Positions 48,463-58,094 of a DNA stretch of 64,000 bases are shown here, piece by piece; positions within the stretch are counted from its first letter, which is position 1; the number at the start of each line of letters is the position of its first letter. Source of the stretch: Paracoccaceae bacterium (lineage in GTDB: Bacteria > Pseudomonadota > Alphaproteobacteria > Rhodobacterales > Rhodobacteraceae); assembly GCA_028284605.1 (NCBI GenBank), contig JANQRL010000031.1, forward strand, positions 89,104 to 153,103, written 5' to 3'. The translations under genes were made by a program, and so were the position numbers. The notes under the pieces are model-generated. The model was not told where the DNA came from, did no database searches, and saw nothing but the letters and a program-made list of their open reading frames with translations.

Positions 48463-50645
48463 CGGCGGAGGAGGGCCAGCGCCGCCCCGACGATCCCGTC
48501 CCGCGACGGAAGGGTGGCGGCATAGGCCGGGCCGGTGGCGATGAAGCTGTCCTCGGCCGTCAGCCGCGCCGTGCGCGTGCCGGACCGTTCCGTGAAGAGG
48601 GTCATCAGCGCCTCCGCCTGCCCGCCGGTGCGGCGGCATTCGTCGACGATCAGCACCGCGTCGCAGCCTTCCGTCGCCGCCAGAAGCGCTTCTTCCGGGA
48701 GTGGCGCAAGCCATCGGATGTCGATGACACGCGCGTCGATCCCGTGGCCTTCGGCGAGCACCTTCTGGGCCTGCCGCGACAGGTGGTGACCGTTGCCATA
48801 GGTCAGGATCGCGAGGTCGGAGCCGTCGCCGTGCAGACCCACGTCGCCGAGTGAAATCCGCTGAGTTGGGCCGGAATAGAGCCGCATCCAGCCACCATCG
48901 CCCTCCTCATGCAGGTCCCGCATCGGGTAGAGCGCGATGGGTTCGAGGAACACGCAAACCCGCTGCTCCTCCCGCGCGAGACGGACGCATTCGCGCAGCA
49001 TCCCCGGGGCATCGGCGGGGTCGGAGGGGCAGGCCAGGATGACGCCCGGAATGTCCCGGATCACGGCGAGGGAATTGTCGTTATGGAAATGCCCGCCAAA
49101 GCCCTTCTGGTAGCCGAGGCCGGCGATGCGGATCACCATTGGGTTGGTGAACTGGCCCTGGCTGAAGAACGGCAGGGTCGCCGCCTCGCCACGAAGCTGA
49201 TCCTCGGCATTGTGCAGATAGGCGAGGAACTGGATTTCCGGGATCGGGATGAACCCGTTATGGGCCAGTCCAATGGCGAGACCGAGGATTGACTGCTCGT
49301 CGAGCAGTGTGTCGATCACCCGGTCGGTGCCAAACCGGGACTGGAGTTTCTGGGTGATGCCATAGACCCCGCCCTTGCGGCCGATATCCTCACCCATCAG
49401 GACGATCTCGCCATGTTCCAGCATCAGGTCGGTCAGGGCGAAGGTGATGAGCCGTCCCATCGGCTGCGGCTGCACGAGCGTCTTGGTGTCGCCGCCAAAC
49501 ACCGCCGCACGCGCCTCTTCGCTCGGCCCGTTCGACGGTGCGCAGGCTCTTCTGGGCGGAATCAGGGTCGATTTCACCGCCTCTGCGCTGTCCAGATGCG
49601 GCCGCCGCGCCGCCTCCACCGACAAAGCCGCAACATCGGCGCAGGTCTCCTCGTAGATCGCCAGCGCATCGATGCGGGAAAGTGCCCCGGCGGCCTCCAG
49701 AAGCCGGACGGAATGCAGCAGCGGATCGTTCGCCTCCTCCGCTTCCACCTGTTTGGCGGGCATATAGGTCGTCGGCAGGTCGGCCCCGGCATGACCGTAG
49801 AGTCGCACCGTCTCCACATGAAGAGCCGCCGGCTTGCGCATCCGCCGGACGAACTCTACCGCCTCCGCCGCGATGCCGGCAGTCTCGTAGAGGTCGAGCC
49901 CGTTTGCCCGGAAGTAGCGCAGTCCGGGCCGTGCGCGCAGGCTCGCCTCGATCCAGCCCTTCGGTGTCGGCGTCGAGATGCCGATACCGTTGTCCTCGCA
50001 GACGAAGAGAAGCGGCAGCGGCACGTTCTGCACCGCGGTCCAGCCGGCGGAGTTCAACGCGCCCTGGGCCGTCGAGTGGTTCACCGAGGCATCGCCGAAA
50101 GAACAGATCGCGATCGAATCCTCTGCCAGCAGCCGATGCTCCGGCGGATGCCGCCGTGCGAGCCCGATCCCATAGGCCGCGCCGACCGCCTTGGGCAGGT
50201 GGCTGGCGATGGTCGAGGTCTGCGGCGGGATCATCAGGGCTCTGGAACCCAGCACCTTGTGCCGCCCGCCGCTGATCGGATCCTCGGCCGAGCAGGCGAA
50301 GCTCAGGAGCATGTCCCAGGCCATGTTCTGCCCCGGGATCTGAGCTGCGCGGGCGATCTGAAACGCCGCGTCGCGGTAATGCAGGAAGGCGATGTCATCG
50401 GGCCGCAACGCATGGGCCACAGCCGCCATCCCCTCATGCCCGGACGAGCCGATGGTGTAGAAGCCCTGACCTTGACGCTGCATGACCCGGCTCTGACGGT
50501 CGAGCGCGCGGCTCAGGCATTGCGCGCGAAAGAGCGCGACGGCCTCCGCCGCGCTCAGTCGAGCATCAGGTGCCCGGCCGGGCGGCAGGTCGCCGCCCCG
50601 GACCCGAGACCGGAAACTCTCATGCACAATCTCGGCCCGATCCAT
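48459..50645 (-). CDS. Fused E1 alpha-beta 2-oxoacid dehydrogenase
   Basis: A 728-residue thiamine-diphosphate enzyme joining E1 alpha (residues 1-370: FYTIGSSGHEGMAAVAHALR, GDASVNHSTAQGALN with the ThDP-metal motif) and E1 beta (residues 400-728: MGEDIGRKGGVYGIT, PIPEIQFLAYLHNAEDQLRG, ILTYGNGHHLS). Likely substrates are branched-chain 2-oxoacids, but pyruvate or others cannot be excluded. E2 and E3 genes are not next to it. I use ATG at 50645 (MDRAEIVHESF); an in-frame ATG 33 bases upstream also exists. Confidence 0.85.
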   Translation of the reverse strand: MDRAEIVHESFRSRVRGGDLPPGRAPDARLSAAEAVALFRAQCLSRALDRQSRVMQRQGQGFYTIGSSGHEGMAAVAHALRPDDIAFLHYRDAAFQIARAAQIPGQNMAWDMLLSFACSAEDPISGGRHKVLGSRALMIPPQTSTIASHLPKAVGAAYGIGLARRHPPEHRLLAEDSIAICSFGDASVNHSTAQGALNSAGWTAVQNVPLPLLFVCEDNGIGISTPTPKGWIEASLRARPGLRYFRANGLDLYETAGIAAEAVEFVRRMRKPAALHVETVRLYGHAGADLPTTYMPAKQVEAEEANDPLLHSVRLLEAAGALSRIDALAIYEETCADVAALSVEAARRPHLDSAEAVKSTLIPPRRACAPSNGPSEEARAAVFGGDTKTLVQPQPMGRLITFALTDLMLEHGEIVLMGEDIGRKGGVYGITQKLQSRFGTDRVIDTLLDEQSILGLAIGLAHNGFIPIPEIQFLAYLHNAEDQLRGEAATLPFFSQGQFTNPMVIRIAGLGYQKGFGGHFHNDNSLAVIRDIPGVILACPSDPADAPGMLRECVRLAREEQRVCVFLEPIALYPMRDLHEEGDGGWMRLYSGPTQRISLGDVGLHGDGSDLAILTYGNGHHLSRQAQKVLAEGHGIDARVIDIRWLAPLPEEALLAATEGCDAVLIVDECRRTGGQAEALMTLFTERSGTRTARLTAEDSFIATGPAYAATLPSRDGIVGAALALLRR

Positions 50646-50883
50646 CGTCCGTCGCCCGCCCGCTTCCAGCGGAAACATGCCGAAACGGACCGGGGCTCAC
50701 AAGACAAGTGGCAACGGTTCCATGGCAGGCGATCCCCGCTTGCCGCCATCGGCGCTAACCCCTTGCGAGAGTTTATCGATTGTTAACCAACTTTGGATTG
50801 TCTGTGCGTGTCACCGCCATTGCGGGACCGGTTGGTCCGGACTGCGGGCCGGCCGAATGCCGTGGACGGAAATCTGCCAAGAT

Positions 50884-52758
50884 ATGTACGCCTTTGTCCT
50901 CTCGCTGAGCCGGCTTCAGAAGCAGCTGATTCTTCTGGGGGTCGACCTCGGTCTGATTCCGGTATCGCTCCTTCTTGCAACCTTCATCGCGACCGGCTCG
51001 GTTCCGGCTCTTGCCGATATCTGGCCGTTTCTGACGATTCTCATCGCGGCTGGCGCAGCCGCGTCTCACGGTCTCGATCTGCCGCGGATCCAGCTCAAGG
51101 CCTATGAACATCGCGCGGCGCTCCGGACCATCGCCTATGCGGCACTGGTCGGGGCCGTCTGTGGCCTGACCGGTCCTGCGTTCTTGGTATCGGGCAGCGT
51201 CGGACCGGTCGTGGTCAGCTTCACCATGGTTCTCATCGTCCTGTCGGTCGCCAGTCGGCTCGCGATGCATGGTTTGCTGCTCGAGATCTACCGGCGGGGC
51301 ACCGTCCGGCGCCGGGTTCTGATCTACGGCGCCGGGCAGACCGGCGTGCAGCTCGCCGCCGCGCTTACGACGGACAACACGGTGGAGCCTGTCGCCTTCG
51401 CGGACGACAACCAATCGCTCCAGGGCATGGTGGTTGCCGGTCTGCCGGTCTACCCGCCGATCCATCTCGACAGGTTGATCGCCGACAAGTCGATCGATCG
51501 CGCGGTTCTGGCGATGCCGTCGATCGGCCGGCAGAAACAGGCCCGAATTGCGGCCCGGCTCGCGGCGCTCGGCTGCGAAGTCAGTGCTCTGCCGTCCTTC
51601 GCCAGCTTGGTGGGCGAGGGCGATCTGCTCGACCGGGTCGTTCCGGTCGATCCGGGTCGATATCTCGGCCGCGACGGGCTCGAATGCGGCCTTGATGAGA
51701 TTGGCGACATCTATGCCGGCGCTTCGGTCATGATCACGGGCGCGGGCGGCTCGATTGGCGCCGAACTCTGCCGTCAGGTCTTCGGCTGCCGCCCAAAGCG
51801 GCTCGTACTCTTTGAGATCGGCGAGCACGCGCTCTATCAGATCGAGCGCGAACTTTCGGAGGGCGGCGATTCGACCGAGATCGTCGCGGTGCTCGGATCG
51901 GTCGCCGATGAAAGCCAGGTGACGCGGGCGCTACGCGATAACCGGGTCGATATCGTGCTCCATGCCGCAGCCTACAAGCACGTACCGATGGTCGAGCGCA
52001 ACCCGTTGATCGGACTTCAGAACAACACCATCGGCACGCTGACGGTTGCCCGCGCGGCACGGTCGGAAGGCGTTGGTCGCTTCGTGATGGTTTCGACCGA
52101 CAAGGCGGTCAATCCGACCTCGATCATGGGCGCGTCGAAGCGGCTTGCCGAGATGGCGGTCATGGATCTCTCGAGCCGCTCGGAGGATACCCGCTATTGC
52201 ATCGTCCGGTTCGGCAACGTGCTCGGCTCAAGCGGCTCCGTGATCCCGGTTTTCGCCGAACAGATCGCGCGCGGCGGTCCGCTCACTCTGACCCATAGCG
52301 AAATGACCCGCTATTTCATGACAATACCCGAGGCCGCCCGGTTGGTGTTGCTCTCGGGCGGTTATTCTGCGGGCGGTGAGATCTTCGTGCTCGACATGGG
52401 TCGGCCCGTGGCGATCGGCGATCTGGCCCGGCAGATGGTCGAGGCAGCGGGCCGTTCGGTGCGTGATGCCGATAACCCTGACGGCGATATCGAGATCGTC
52501 GTCACCGGGCTGCGCCGGGGCGAAAAACTGACCGAAGAGTTGACGGTGAGCGGCGATCTGCGGGCTACCCGGCACCCGAAAATTCTCTCCGCCCGGGAAC
52601 CGCGCCTGTCGGAGATCGAGATCGCCTCCGCACTCCGCGATCTGCGCGAGGCCATCGAGGTTGGCGACGAGGCCGCCGCCCGCGCGTCGATCGCGCGATG
52701 GATCGAGAACTTCGGCCGACCGTCGGAGGAGACGGCGATGGCCGAGGCCGCGCCCTGA
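50884..52758 (+). CDS. Nucleotide-sugar 4,6-dehydratase, WbpM/CapD type
   Basis: A 624-residue polysaccharide biosynthesis enzyme with four N-terminal membrane helices (residues 12-110), then two NAD(P)-binding regions: YGAGQTGVQLAAAL and the main domain with GAGGSIGAELCRQVFG. The catalytic part shows VSTDKAVNPTSIMGASKRLAE, including the Asp-Lys pair of the WbpM-type 4,6-dehydratases, which convert UDP-GlcNAc to a 4-keto-6-deoxy sugar. The start at 50884 (MYAFVLSLSRLQKQ) matches the family. First gene of the envelope polysaccharide set. Confidence 0.88.
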   Translation: MYAFVLSLSRLQKQLILLGVDLGLIPVSLLLATFIATGSVPALADIWPFLTILIAAGAAASHGLDLPRIQLKAYEHRAALRTIAYAALVGAVCGLTGPAFLVSGSVGPVVVSFTMVLIVLSVASRLAMHGLLLEIYRRGTVRRRVLIYGAGQTGVQLAAALTTDNTVEPVAFADDNQSLQGMVVAGLPVYPPIHLDRLIADKSIDRAVLAMPSIGRQKQARIAARLAALGCEVSALPSFASLVGEGDLLDRVVPVDPGRYLGRDGLECGLDEIGDIYAGASVMITGAGGSIGAELCRQVFGCRPKRLVLFEIGEHALYQIERELSEGGDSTEIVAVLGSVADESQVTRALRDNRVDIVLHAAAYKHVPMVERNPLIGLQNNTIGTLTVARAARSEGVGRFVMVSTDKAVNPTSIMGASKRLAEMAVMDLSSRSEDTRYCIVRFGNVLGSSGSVIPVFAEQIARGGPLTLTHSEMTRYFMTIPEAARLVLLSGGYSAGGEIFVLDMGRPVAIGDLARQMVEAAGRSVRDADNPDGDIEIVVTGLRRGEKLTEELTVSGDLRATRHPKILSAREPRLSEIEIASALRDLREAIEVGDEAAARASIARWIENFGRPSEETAMAEAAP

Positions 52759-52856
52759 ACACCTGAATCGGCAATTGTCATTCCCGGGCAGGTCGGTAAG
52801 CCTGCGGGCGGGTGGCCCGGCCACCCGAACCAGTCCGAAGAGCCGGGAGAGCGGCG

Positions 52857-54182
52857 ATGCGTATTGCGATGATCGGCACCGGCTATGTCGGCCTGGTTTC
52901 CGGCGTGTGTTTCTCCGATTTCGGCCACGATGTCGTCTGTGTCGACAAGGATGCCGGCAAGGTGGATCGGCTGAAGGCGGGCGAGGTGCCGATCTACGAA
53001 CCCGGGCTCGACGCGCTGATGGCCAAGAACGTCGAGGCCGGCCGGCTGAGCTTCACCACCGATCTCGTCGAGGCCCTCGACGGAGCCGAAGCTGTCTTCA
53101 TCGCCGTCGGCACGCCAACCCGCCGGGGCGACGGCCATGCCGATCTGACCTACGTCATGGCCGCAGCCGAAGAGATTGCCCGGACTGCCACCGGTTACAT
53201 CGTCATCGTCACCAAATCCACCGTCCCGGTGGGCACCAACCGCCGCGTCAAACAGACCGTCCACAAGGCTAATCCCGATCTCGACTTCGACGTCGCCTCG
53301 AACCCGGAATTCCTCCGCGAGGGCGCCGCGATCGACGATTTCATGCGTCCCGATCGGGTCGTCGTCGGCGTCCAGACCGAGCGCGCGGCGGAGGTCATGG
53401 CCGAGATCTACCGCCCGCTCTTCCTGCGCGAATTCCCGATCATCACCACCGATCTCGAAAGCGCGGAGATGATCAAATACGCCGCCAACGCCTTTCTCGC
53501 GACCAAGATCACTTTCATCAACGAGATCGCCGCGCTCTGCGAGCGGATCGGGGCGGATATCAAGGAGGTGTCGAAGGGTATGGGGCTCGACGGCCGGATC
53601 GGCAACAAGTTCCTGCATGCCGGGCCGGGCTATGGCGGCTCATGTTTTCCAAAGGATACCAAGGCGCTGGCCCGGATCGGCCAGGAATATGCGGTACCGA
53701 TGCAGATCACCGAGACGGTCATCAAAGTCAATGACGAGACCAAGCGCCGGATGATCGACAAGGTGCTCGACCTCTGCGACGGCTCCTTCAACGGCAAGAA
53801 GATCGCGGTTCTCGGCGTCACCTTCAAACCCAATACCGACGACATGCGCGACGCCCCGGCGCTCACGATCATACCGGCGCTGGTCGGCGGCGGCGCCAAG
53901 GTCCGCGTGACCGATCCCCAGGGTCGTCACGAGGGCGAGGCGCTGCTGCCCGGGGTGACCTGGGTGGAGGACGCCTACAAGGCGGCGCGGAACTGCGATC
54001 TGGTGGTCCTGCTCACCGAGTGGAACGAGTTCCGCGGGCTCGACCTCAAGCGGATCGCCAAGCATATGACCACGCCCCGGATGGCCGACCTGCGCAACAT
54101 CTACTCCGCCAAGGACGCGAGACGCGCCGGCTTCGAGGCATATGCCAGCGTGGGGCGATCTCCGATGGGAGTTGAGGCGTAA
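52857..54182 (+). CDS. UDP-glucose/GDP-mannose dehydrogenase family (UDP-glucose 6-dehydrogenase)
   Basis: NAD-dependent four-electron oxidation of UDP-glucose to UDP-glucuronate. The 441-residue product has the Rossmann motif GTGYVGLVSG (residues 7-16), the central helix KYAANAFLATKITFINEIA and the catalytic Cys in GPGYGGSCFPKDTKAL, then a second NAD-type domain (GVTFKPNTDDMRDAP). The start at 52857 follows GGGAGAG. Supplies glucuronate for exopolysaccharide. 98 bases after the dehydratase gene. Confidence 0.94.
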   Translation: MRIAMIGTGYVGLVSGVCFSDFGHDVVCVDKDAGKVDRLKAGEVPIYEPGLDALMAKNVEAGRLSFTTDLVEALDGAEAVFIAVGTPTRRGDGHADLTYVMAAAEEIARTATGYIVIVTKSTVPVGTNRRVKQTVHKANPDLDFDVASNPEFLREGAAIDDFMRPDRVVVGVQTERAAEVMAEIYRPLFLREFPIITTDLESAEMIKYAANAFLATKITFINEIAALCERIGADIKEVSKGMGLDGRIGNKFLHAGPGYGGSCFPKDTKALARIGQEYAVPMQITETVIKVNDETKRRMIDKVLDLCDGSFNGKKIAVLGVTFKPNTDDMRDAPALTIIPALVGGGAKVRVTDPQGRHEGEALLPGVTWVEDAYKAARNCDLVVLLTEWNEFRGLDLKRIAKHMTTPRMADLRNIYSAKDARRAGFEAYASVGRSPMGVEA

Positions 54183-54308
54183 GGTGCCCGCGGCGCGCGG
54201 CGCCCGACGAGGCCAACCGGCGTCCGTTTGCGCAATCATGCATGGGCTTTCCTGCCGGAGGTGCTATTTTGCCGCAGGTCCGAAGAGACCAATCAACGGG
54301 AGGAACAT

Positions 54309-55319
54309 ATGAACAAGACCTTGCAGCGCACCGCGCTTGCCGTTGCCGCCATCGCCATCGCCGGTGAGGCGGCGGCCGTCGAATGGAACGTCTCGCTTTG
54401 GGGCCAGCGCCGGGCCTTCACCGAGCATGTCGAGAAGCTGGCGGAACTCGTGGACCAGAAGACCGGCGGCGAATTCACACTCAACATCAGCTATGGCGGG
54501 CTGTCGAACAACCGCGAGAACCTCGATGGGATCTCCATCGGCGCTTTCGAGATGGCGCAGTTCTGTGCCGGCTATCATCCGGACAAGAACCCGACGATCA
54601 CGGTGATGGAACTGCCGTTCCTGGGTATTTCGACGCTCGAGCAGGAGCGGGAGATCAGCCAGGCGGTCTATGCTCATCCGGCGGCCCAGGCCGATCTGGG
54701 CCGTTGGAACGCGACGCTGCTGATGCCGTCGCCGCTGCCGCAATACAATCTGGTCGGAGTCGGCGACGCGCCGGCGAGCCTGGCCGATTTCGAGGGGCTC
54801 TCGGTGCGCGCGACCGGCGGCATCGGCGCGGCGATGGAAACGGTCGGTGCGGTCCCGACCTCGATGACCGCTACCGAGGTGCGTCAGGCGCTCGATAGCG
54901 GCGTGGTGAAGGCGGTGAGTTTCGCGCCCCACGCCCACATGTCCTTCGGCACCGTGGAATCGGGCGAGTGGTGGACGACGAACCTCAATCCCGGCTCGGT
55001 GAACTGCCCCGTGGTCGTGAATACCGATGCGCTGAACGGCCTGTCCGATGAACACCGCGAAGCGCTGCTCGGGTCGGTGGACGAGGCGCTCGACCATTAT
55101 GTCGACTACTACAACAACCAGACCATGGCGGCCTGGGGTCCGGTGCTCGAGGAGAAGGGGATTGCCCAGGTCACCTTCACCGATGAGGAGATCGCCGGGT
55201 TCAAGGAGGCCGCGGCGGCCCCTGCCGCCGAAGCCTGGCTGGCCGATATGGAGGCCCGCGGGGTGCCGGGCCTGGAGCTTTATGACCTGGTGACCGGCAT
55301 GGTCGCCGACGGCATGTAA
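54309..55319 (+). CDS. TRAP transporter solute-binding protein DctP
   Basis: A 336-residue periplasmic protein with a signal peptide (cleavage likely after EAAA, residue about 20) and the DctP fold, including ITVMELPFLGISTLEQE, LVGVGDAPASLADFEGLSVRATGG and GAVPTSMTATEVRQALDSGVV, which carries the carboxylate-binding surroundings. The substrate is unknown. A GGGAGG site precedes the ATG. The genes for DctQ and DctM follow; a strong hairpin separates them. Confidence 0.92.
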   Translation: MNKTLQRTALAVAAIAIAGEAAAVEWNVSLWGQRRAFTEHVEKLAELVDQKTGGEFTLNISYGGLSNNRENLDGISIGAFEMAQFCAGYHPDKNPTITVMELPFLGISTLEQEREISQAVYAHPAAQADLGRWNATLLMPSPLPQYNLVGVGDAPASLADFEGLSVRATGGIGAAMETVGAVPTSMTATEVRQALDSGVVKAVSFAPHAHMSFGTVESGEWWTTNLNPGSVNCPVVVNTDALNGLSDEHREALLGSVDEALDHYVDYYNNQTMAAWGPVLEEKGIAQVTFTDEEIAGFKEAAAAPAAEAWLADMEARGVPGLELYDLVTGMVADGM

Positions 55320-55328
55320 AAGACCAAT

Positions 55329-55352
55329 GCCGGGGCGGTCCGCCGCCCCGGC
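55329..55352 (+). terminator. Intercistronic hairpin between dctP and dctQ
   Basis: GCCGGGGCGG (55329-55338) and CCGCCCCGGC (55343-55352) form a perfect 10-base stem with a TCCG loop, right after the dctP stop. There is no T-run, so it may stabilise the dctP mRNA or partly stop transcription rather than end it. This is common between solute-binding genes and membrane subunits. Confidence 0.5.
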
Positions 55353-55360
55353 CCACCGCC

Positions 55361-55993
55361 ATGGCCGGCTCCGCCTCTGTCCTCACCGACACGTCGACCC
55401 TATCCCGGCTGGATCAGGGTCTGTTTCGGCTTGAATCGGCCTTGGCCCTTCTGTCCGGGCTCGCGGTGTTCGGGTTGATGATGCTCGCAGTGGCCTCGGT
55501 GGGCGGGCGCAACTTCTTCAACCAGCCGCTGCCCGGTTACGTCGACTGGATCGAGCAGGCGATGCCGCTCATCGCCTTCATGGGCGTCTCCTTCACCATG
55601 CGGCTGGGCGGTCATATCCGGATGGACCTCGTCGTCGGGCTCCTTAGGGGCCGCCTGCTCTGGGCGGTGGAATGGTTGACGACCCTGATCGTGCTGATCC
55701 TGATGCTTCTCCTAGTCTGGGGCTCCTGGGCGCATTTCGAGCGCAGCTTCGATTTCGCCGCCCCGCTCTGGAGCCGCGACAGTTCGATGGATATCGGCCT
55801 GCCGATTTGGCCGGCGAAGTTGCTCGCCCCGGTCGCCTTCTCCGTCCTCTGCCTACGCCTCACCCTCCAGCTCTGGGGTTACGGGCGGGCGTTCCTGAGC
55901 GGCACCGACCGCCCGGTTGCGGTGCCGCTCATTGAGAGTGCCGCCGAGGTCGCCGCGCGGGAGGCGGAGAGCGTCTCGGGGGTAAGGGAATGA
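55361..55993 (+). CDS. TRAP transporter small membrane subunit DctQ
   Basis: A 210-residue membrane protein with four transmembrane helices and the DctQ pattern (WIEQAMPLIAFMGVSFTMRLGGHIRMDLVVGLL). It forms the complex with DctM and DctP that imports organic acids with sodium. The start at 55361 gives MAGSASVLTDTSTLSRLD; it is 41 bases after dctP across a hairpin. Confidence 0.9.
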   Translation: MAGSASVLTDTSTLSRLDQGLFRLESALALLSGLAVFGLMMLAVASVGGRNFFNQPLPGYVDWIEQAMPLIAFMGVSFTMRLGGHIRMDLVVGLLRGRLLWAVEWLTTLIVLILMLLLVWGSWAHFERSFDFAAPLWSRDSSMDIGLPIWPAKLLAPVAFSVLCLRLTLQLWGYGRAFLSGTDRPVAVPLIESAAEVAAREAESVSGVRE

Positions 55994-56017
55994 CCGCCCG
56001 GAAGGCGCGAGTTCCGC

Positions 56018-57472
56018 ATGGATAGTCTCGAAATCGGCCTTTGGGTGACGGGAGGTCTGCTGGTCCTCGTCGTCCTCGGAATGCGGGTGGCCTTTGCCGC
56101 CGGTCTCGCCGGTCTCGTCGGCCTGATCTGGATTTTCTGGGCCCGGCGCGACTACGGGATTGGCGATCTCGGCTGGGCGGCGGAGATCGCGGCGAAGACA
56201 GCCGGGCAGGTGCCGCATTCCAAGGTGGCGAGCCAGGCGCTCTCGCTGATCCCGACCTTCATCCTGATCGGCTATCTGGCCTATTATGCCGGCCTCACCC
56301 GGGCGCTCTTCGAGGCCGCGAAGCGCTGGGTCGGCTGGCTGCCCGGCGGGCTCGCGGTCAGTTCCGTCTTCGCGACCGCCGGGTTCGCCGCCGTCTCCGG
56401 CGCCTCGGTGGCCACCGCGGCGGTCTTCGCCCGCATCGCGATCCCGGAAATGCTGAAGATCGGCTATGACAAGCGCTTCGCCGCGGGTGTCGTCGCCGCG
56501 GGTGGCACGCTGGCCTCCCTCATCCCGCCCTCCGCAATCCTCGTCATCTACGCCATCATCGTGGAACAGGACGTGGGCAAGCTCCTGCTCGCGGGCTTCA
56601 TCCCGGGCATGTTCTCCGCCCTGGTCTATGGCGTGATCATCGTCGGCCTGGCGCTGGCCTGGAAAGGGCTCGGCCCTCCGGTCGGCGGTTTCTCCTGGCG
56701 CGAGCGGTTCGTCTCGCTGCTGCCCGCGTTCCCGATCTTCTTCGTCGTGATCATCATCCTGTTCTTCGTCTACAACCCGATCCCGGCCGAGATGACGCTC
56801 TTCGGGCGCAGGATCGCGATCCCCTTCGGCGGCGATGCCTGGGGCACCCCAACCGAGGGCGGCGCGCTGGGGGCCTTCGTTGTGCTGCTCATGGCACTCT
56901 GGCAGGGGATGCGCTGGCGGGAACTGAAGGCGGCGCTGATCGAGACTGCCAAGCTCTCGGCGATGATCTTCGCCATCATCTGGGGCGTGCTGATTTATGT
57001 CCGGTTCCTCGGCTTCGCCGACCTGCCCGGTGCGTTTTCGGACTGGATCACGGGGCTGCAATACTCGCCCATGGTGATCCTGATCTGCATCCTGCTGGCC
57101 TATGCGGTGCTCGGCATGTTCATGGATGCCATCGGGATGCTGCTCCTGACCCTGCCGGTGGTGTTCCCGGCAGTCATGGCGCTGAACGGCGGCATGAATG
57201 TGAGCGCCGAGGACGCGGCCTTCGGCATGTCCGGCCCGATGTGCGCGATCTGGTTCGGAATTCTGGTGGTGAAGATGGCGGAGTTCTGCCTGATTACGCC
57301 GCCCATCGGGCTCAACTGCTTCGTCGTGGCCGGGGTGCGCGACGACCTCTCCGTTCAGGACGTGTTTCGCGGCGTCACACCGTTCTTCATCGCCGACGCT
57401 GTGACCATCGCGCTCCTGGTTGCCTTCCCGGCTATCGTCTTGTGGTTGCCGAGGCTCGCCGCTGGCGGATGA
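56018..57472 (+). CDS. TRAP transporter large membrane subunit DctM
   Basis: A 484-residue polytopic carrier with the DctM signatures: GASVATAAVFARIAIPEM with the following AGGTLASLIPPSAILVIYAI, and C-terminal ITPPIGLNCFVVAGVRDD. About 12 membrane helices. Completes the dctPQM set at 54.3-57.5 kb. Its 3' end overlaps the convergent sugar transferase gene by 41 bases. Confidence 0.93.
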   Translation: MDSLEIGLWVTGGLLVLVVLGMRVAFAAGLAGLVGLIWIFWARRDYGIGDLGWAAEIAAKTAGQVPHSKVASQALSLIPTFILIGYLAYYAGLTRALFEAAKRWVGWLPGGLAVSSVFATAGFAAVSGASVATAAVFARIAIPEMLKIGYDKRFAAGVVAAGGTLASLIPPSAILVIYAIIVEQDVGKLLLAGFIPGMFSALVYGVIIVGLALAWKGLGPPVGGFSWRERFVSLLPAFPIFFVVIIILFFVYNPIPAEMTLFGRRIAIPFGGDAWGTPTEGGALGAFVVLLMALWQGMRWRELKAALIETAKLSAMIFAIIWGVLIYVRFLGFADLPGAFSDWITGLQYSPMVILICILLAYAVLGMFMDAIGMLLLTLPVVFPAVMALNGGMNVSAEDAAFGMSGPMCAIWFGILVVKMAEFCLITPPIGLNCFVVAGVRDDLSVQDVFRGVTPFFIADAVTIALLVAFPAIVLWLPRLAAGG

Positions 57473-58094
57473 GCTGGCCGAGGGTGCGGCCGATGATCCA
57501 GAGGTCGAGCCCCAGCGACCGGTTGTCCCGATAGATCAGGTCGATCCGCGCCTTCCGGGGCACACAGCGCCGCGCATAAACGGCATCGGTTTCCTCGACC
57601 GTTGTGCAGGCGCCTAAGAGTCGCGCCTCGTGGTCGCGAAAAACCAGCGTGGCAAGGCCGGTGACGCCCGGCCGGCATTTCAGGACCTCTGCGTAGAGGT
57701 CGGGGAAGCGTTCCACATAGGCCCTGAGCGGCGGCCGGGGACCGACGAAGCTGATATCGCCGGTCAGGATATTCCAGAGCTGCGGCAGTTCGTCGAGCCG
57801 GGTCCGGCGCAGCCAGCCGCCGGTCCGGGTGATCCGGTCCGCCTTGTCGGCGCCGGTGACACCGCGGTCGCCCGGATCGGGCCGCATGGTGCGGAATTTG
57901 ACGAGGCCGAAAGGCCGGTCGGGCGACCGCATCCGCTCCGAAACATATAAGGCCGGCCGCCCATCGATAACCAGGATCGCCAGCCCGATGCCGACGATCA
58001 CCGGCAACGTCGCGCCGAGCAGCAAGAGCGCGAGGACAATGTCGAAGAACCGCTTGCCAGGGCTCACTCCCAGACGTCCCGCATCTGTCGCCAT
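57432..58094 (-). CDS. Bacterial sugar transferase (undecaprenyl-phosphate sugar transferase type)
   Basis: A 220-residue product with one N-terminal membrane segment (FFDIVLALLLLGATLPVIVG) and the catalytic region KFRTMRPDPGDRG, GWLRRTRLDELPQLWNIL and GDISFVGPRPPL, typical of WcaJ/ExoY-type priming transferases. It moves a sugar-1-phosphate to undecaprenyl phosphate to start repeat-unit synthesis. It overlaps the epimerase gene upstream by 31 bases. Confidence 0.9.
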   Translation of the reverse strand: MATDAGRLGVSPGKRFFDIVLALLLLGATLPVIVGIGLAILVIDGRPALYVSERMRSPDRPFGLVKFRTMRPDPGDRGVTGADKADRITRTGGWLRRTRLDELPQLWNILTGDISFVGPRPPLRAYVERFPDLYAEVLKCRPGVTGLATLVFRDHEARLLGACTTVEETDAVYARRCVPRKARIDLIYRDNRSLGLDLWIIGRTLGQLIRQRRASATTRR

